Part shown: piece after piece, positions 63,219 through 64,000 of the stretch
Layout of the letters: each line of letters begins with the position of its first letter
Position numbering within the stretch: position 1 is the first letter of the stretch
DNA from: Melioribacter roseus
Lineage (GTDB): Bacteria; Bacteroidota; Ignavibacteria; Ignavibacteriales; Melioribacteraceae
DNA: 64,000 bases
Assembly (NCBI GenBank): GCA_020722085.1
Contig: DYLN01000003.1
Location: 1-64,000 of the forward strand
Direction of reading: 5' to 3'
Notes under the pieces: generated by a model
The model's database searches: none
What the model saw: only the letters and a program-made list of their open reading frames with translations
What the model was told of the DNA's origin: nothing
Made by a program: the position numbers and the translations under genes

Positions 63219-64000
63219 ATGAAGTTTAATCTAAAAAACAAGACAGTATTAGTTACGGCTTCAAGTTCCGGTATAGGCAGAGCTACTGCCGAATTATTTA
63301 TAAAAGAAGGAGCTAAAGTTGCAATCTGCTCAAGGAATAAAGAAAATCTTCTTAAGACCGCAGCAGAAATTAAAGCTGCGTTAAATATTGAACCGATGTG
63401 GGTGGTTTGCGATATAAATAAATTGCCGGATATTGAAAACACGGTTAAAGTTGTAAAAGACAGCTTGGGCGATATTGATGTTCTTGTTAATAACTGTGGA
63501 GGACCTGCGGCGGGCTATTTTGAAGATATGAAAGATGAAGACTGGGAATACGGATTTAACCAGGTCCTAATGAGTGCAGTTCGATTTACAAGATTGGTGC
63601 TGCCCGGCATGAAAGCAAAAAATTGGGGACGAATAATTAATATTACCTCTGTTTCCGTAAAGCAGCCGATTGATAATTTGCTTTTGTCGAATGTCTTTAG
63701 AAGTGCAGTAACAGCGTTTGCAAAAACCATCAGTTCACAAATTGGGAAGTATAATATTACCGTAAATAATGTTGGACCCGGATTTACGCTTACATCAAGG
63801 TTGTATGATCTTGCCGTCATTAAAGCAAAGCAGTCGGGCGAATCTCACGAACATGTTTTAGCTTCGATGGCGAATGATGTCCCGATGAAAAGATTAGCAC
63901 GCCCGGACGAAATTGCTTCTTTAATTGTTTATTTAGCATCAGAGCAAGCCGGCTTTATTACAGGTTCAACAATAATGGTAGACGGCGGAATAGTAAAATC
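63219..64000 (+). CDS. Short-chain dehydrogenase/reductase (FabG-like), truncated by window end
   Basis: VLVTASSSGIGRATAELF, VNNCGGP, GRIINITSVSVKQP, VNNVGPGFTLT, GFITGSTIMVDGG; YxxxK position reads SNVFR. Confidence 0.9.
   Translation, partial: MKFNLKNKTVLVTASSSGIGRATAELFIKEGAKVAICSRNKENLLKTAAEIKAALNIEPMWVVCDINKLPDIENTVKVVKDSLGDIDVLVNNCGGPAAGYFEDMKDEDWEYGFNQVLMSAVRFTRLVLPGMKAKNWGRIINITSVSVKQPIDNLLLSNVFRSAVTAFAKTISSQIGKYNITVNNVGPGFTLTSRLYDLAVIKAKQSGESHEHVLASMANDVPMKRLARPDEIASLIVYLASEQAGFITGSTIMVDGGIVK

Overview
Window from an AT-rich bacterial chromosome. Gene content (type IX secretion PorU/PorV with CTD-bearing proteins, BshC, Tal-Pgi-type PGI, BMC shell genes) suggests the Ignavibacteria / Bacteroidota-Chlorobiota lineage; this is inferred, not searched. 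The window is gene-dense and mostly housekeeping: galE, zwf-pgl-pgi, nth, der, upp, relA/spoT, ruvX, tmk, ymdB-folD-deoC-trmH-aroA, bshC, gap, pgk, recQ, ackA, marC and one tRNA-Glu(CTC). Most notable: (1) two adjacent BMC shell genes, one with a long charged linker and a Rho_N/SAP-like tail, about 7 kb from a deoC whose product has a ~66-aa N-terminal extension starting with an amphipathic helix like an encapsulation peptide, suggesting a dispersed sugar-phosphate (DERA-type) microcompartment; (2) a T9SS locus with porU, porV and an M6-like protein whose HExxH site is replaced by A-S-I-G-S, a probable pseudopeptidase; (3) two paralogous ~1020-aa proteins combining an HExxH zincin, a TolB-like propeller and a probable outer-membrane barrel; (4) a DnaQ-exonuclease/UvrC-type GIY-YIG fusion; (5) a decayed TonB-dependent receptor at the left edge; (6) dispersed GC-rich hairpin repeats flanking galE and abutting marC. 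No CRISPR array, transposase, integrase or prophage genes were recognised.
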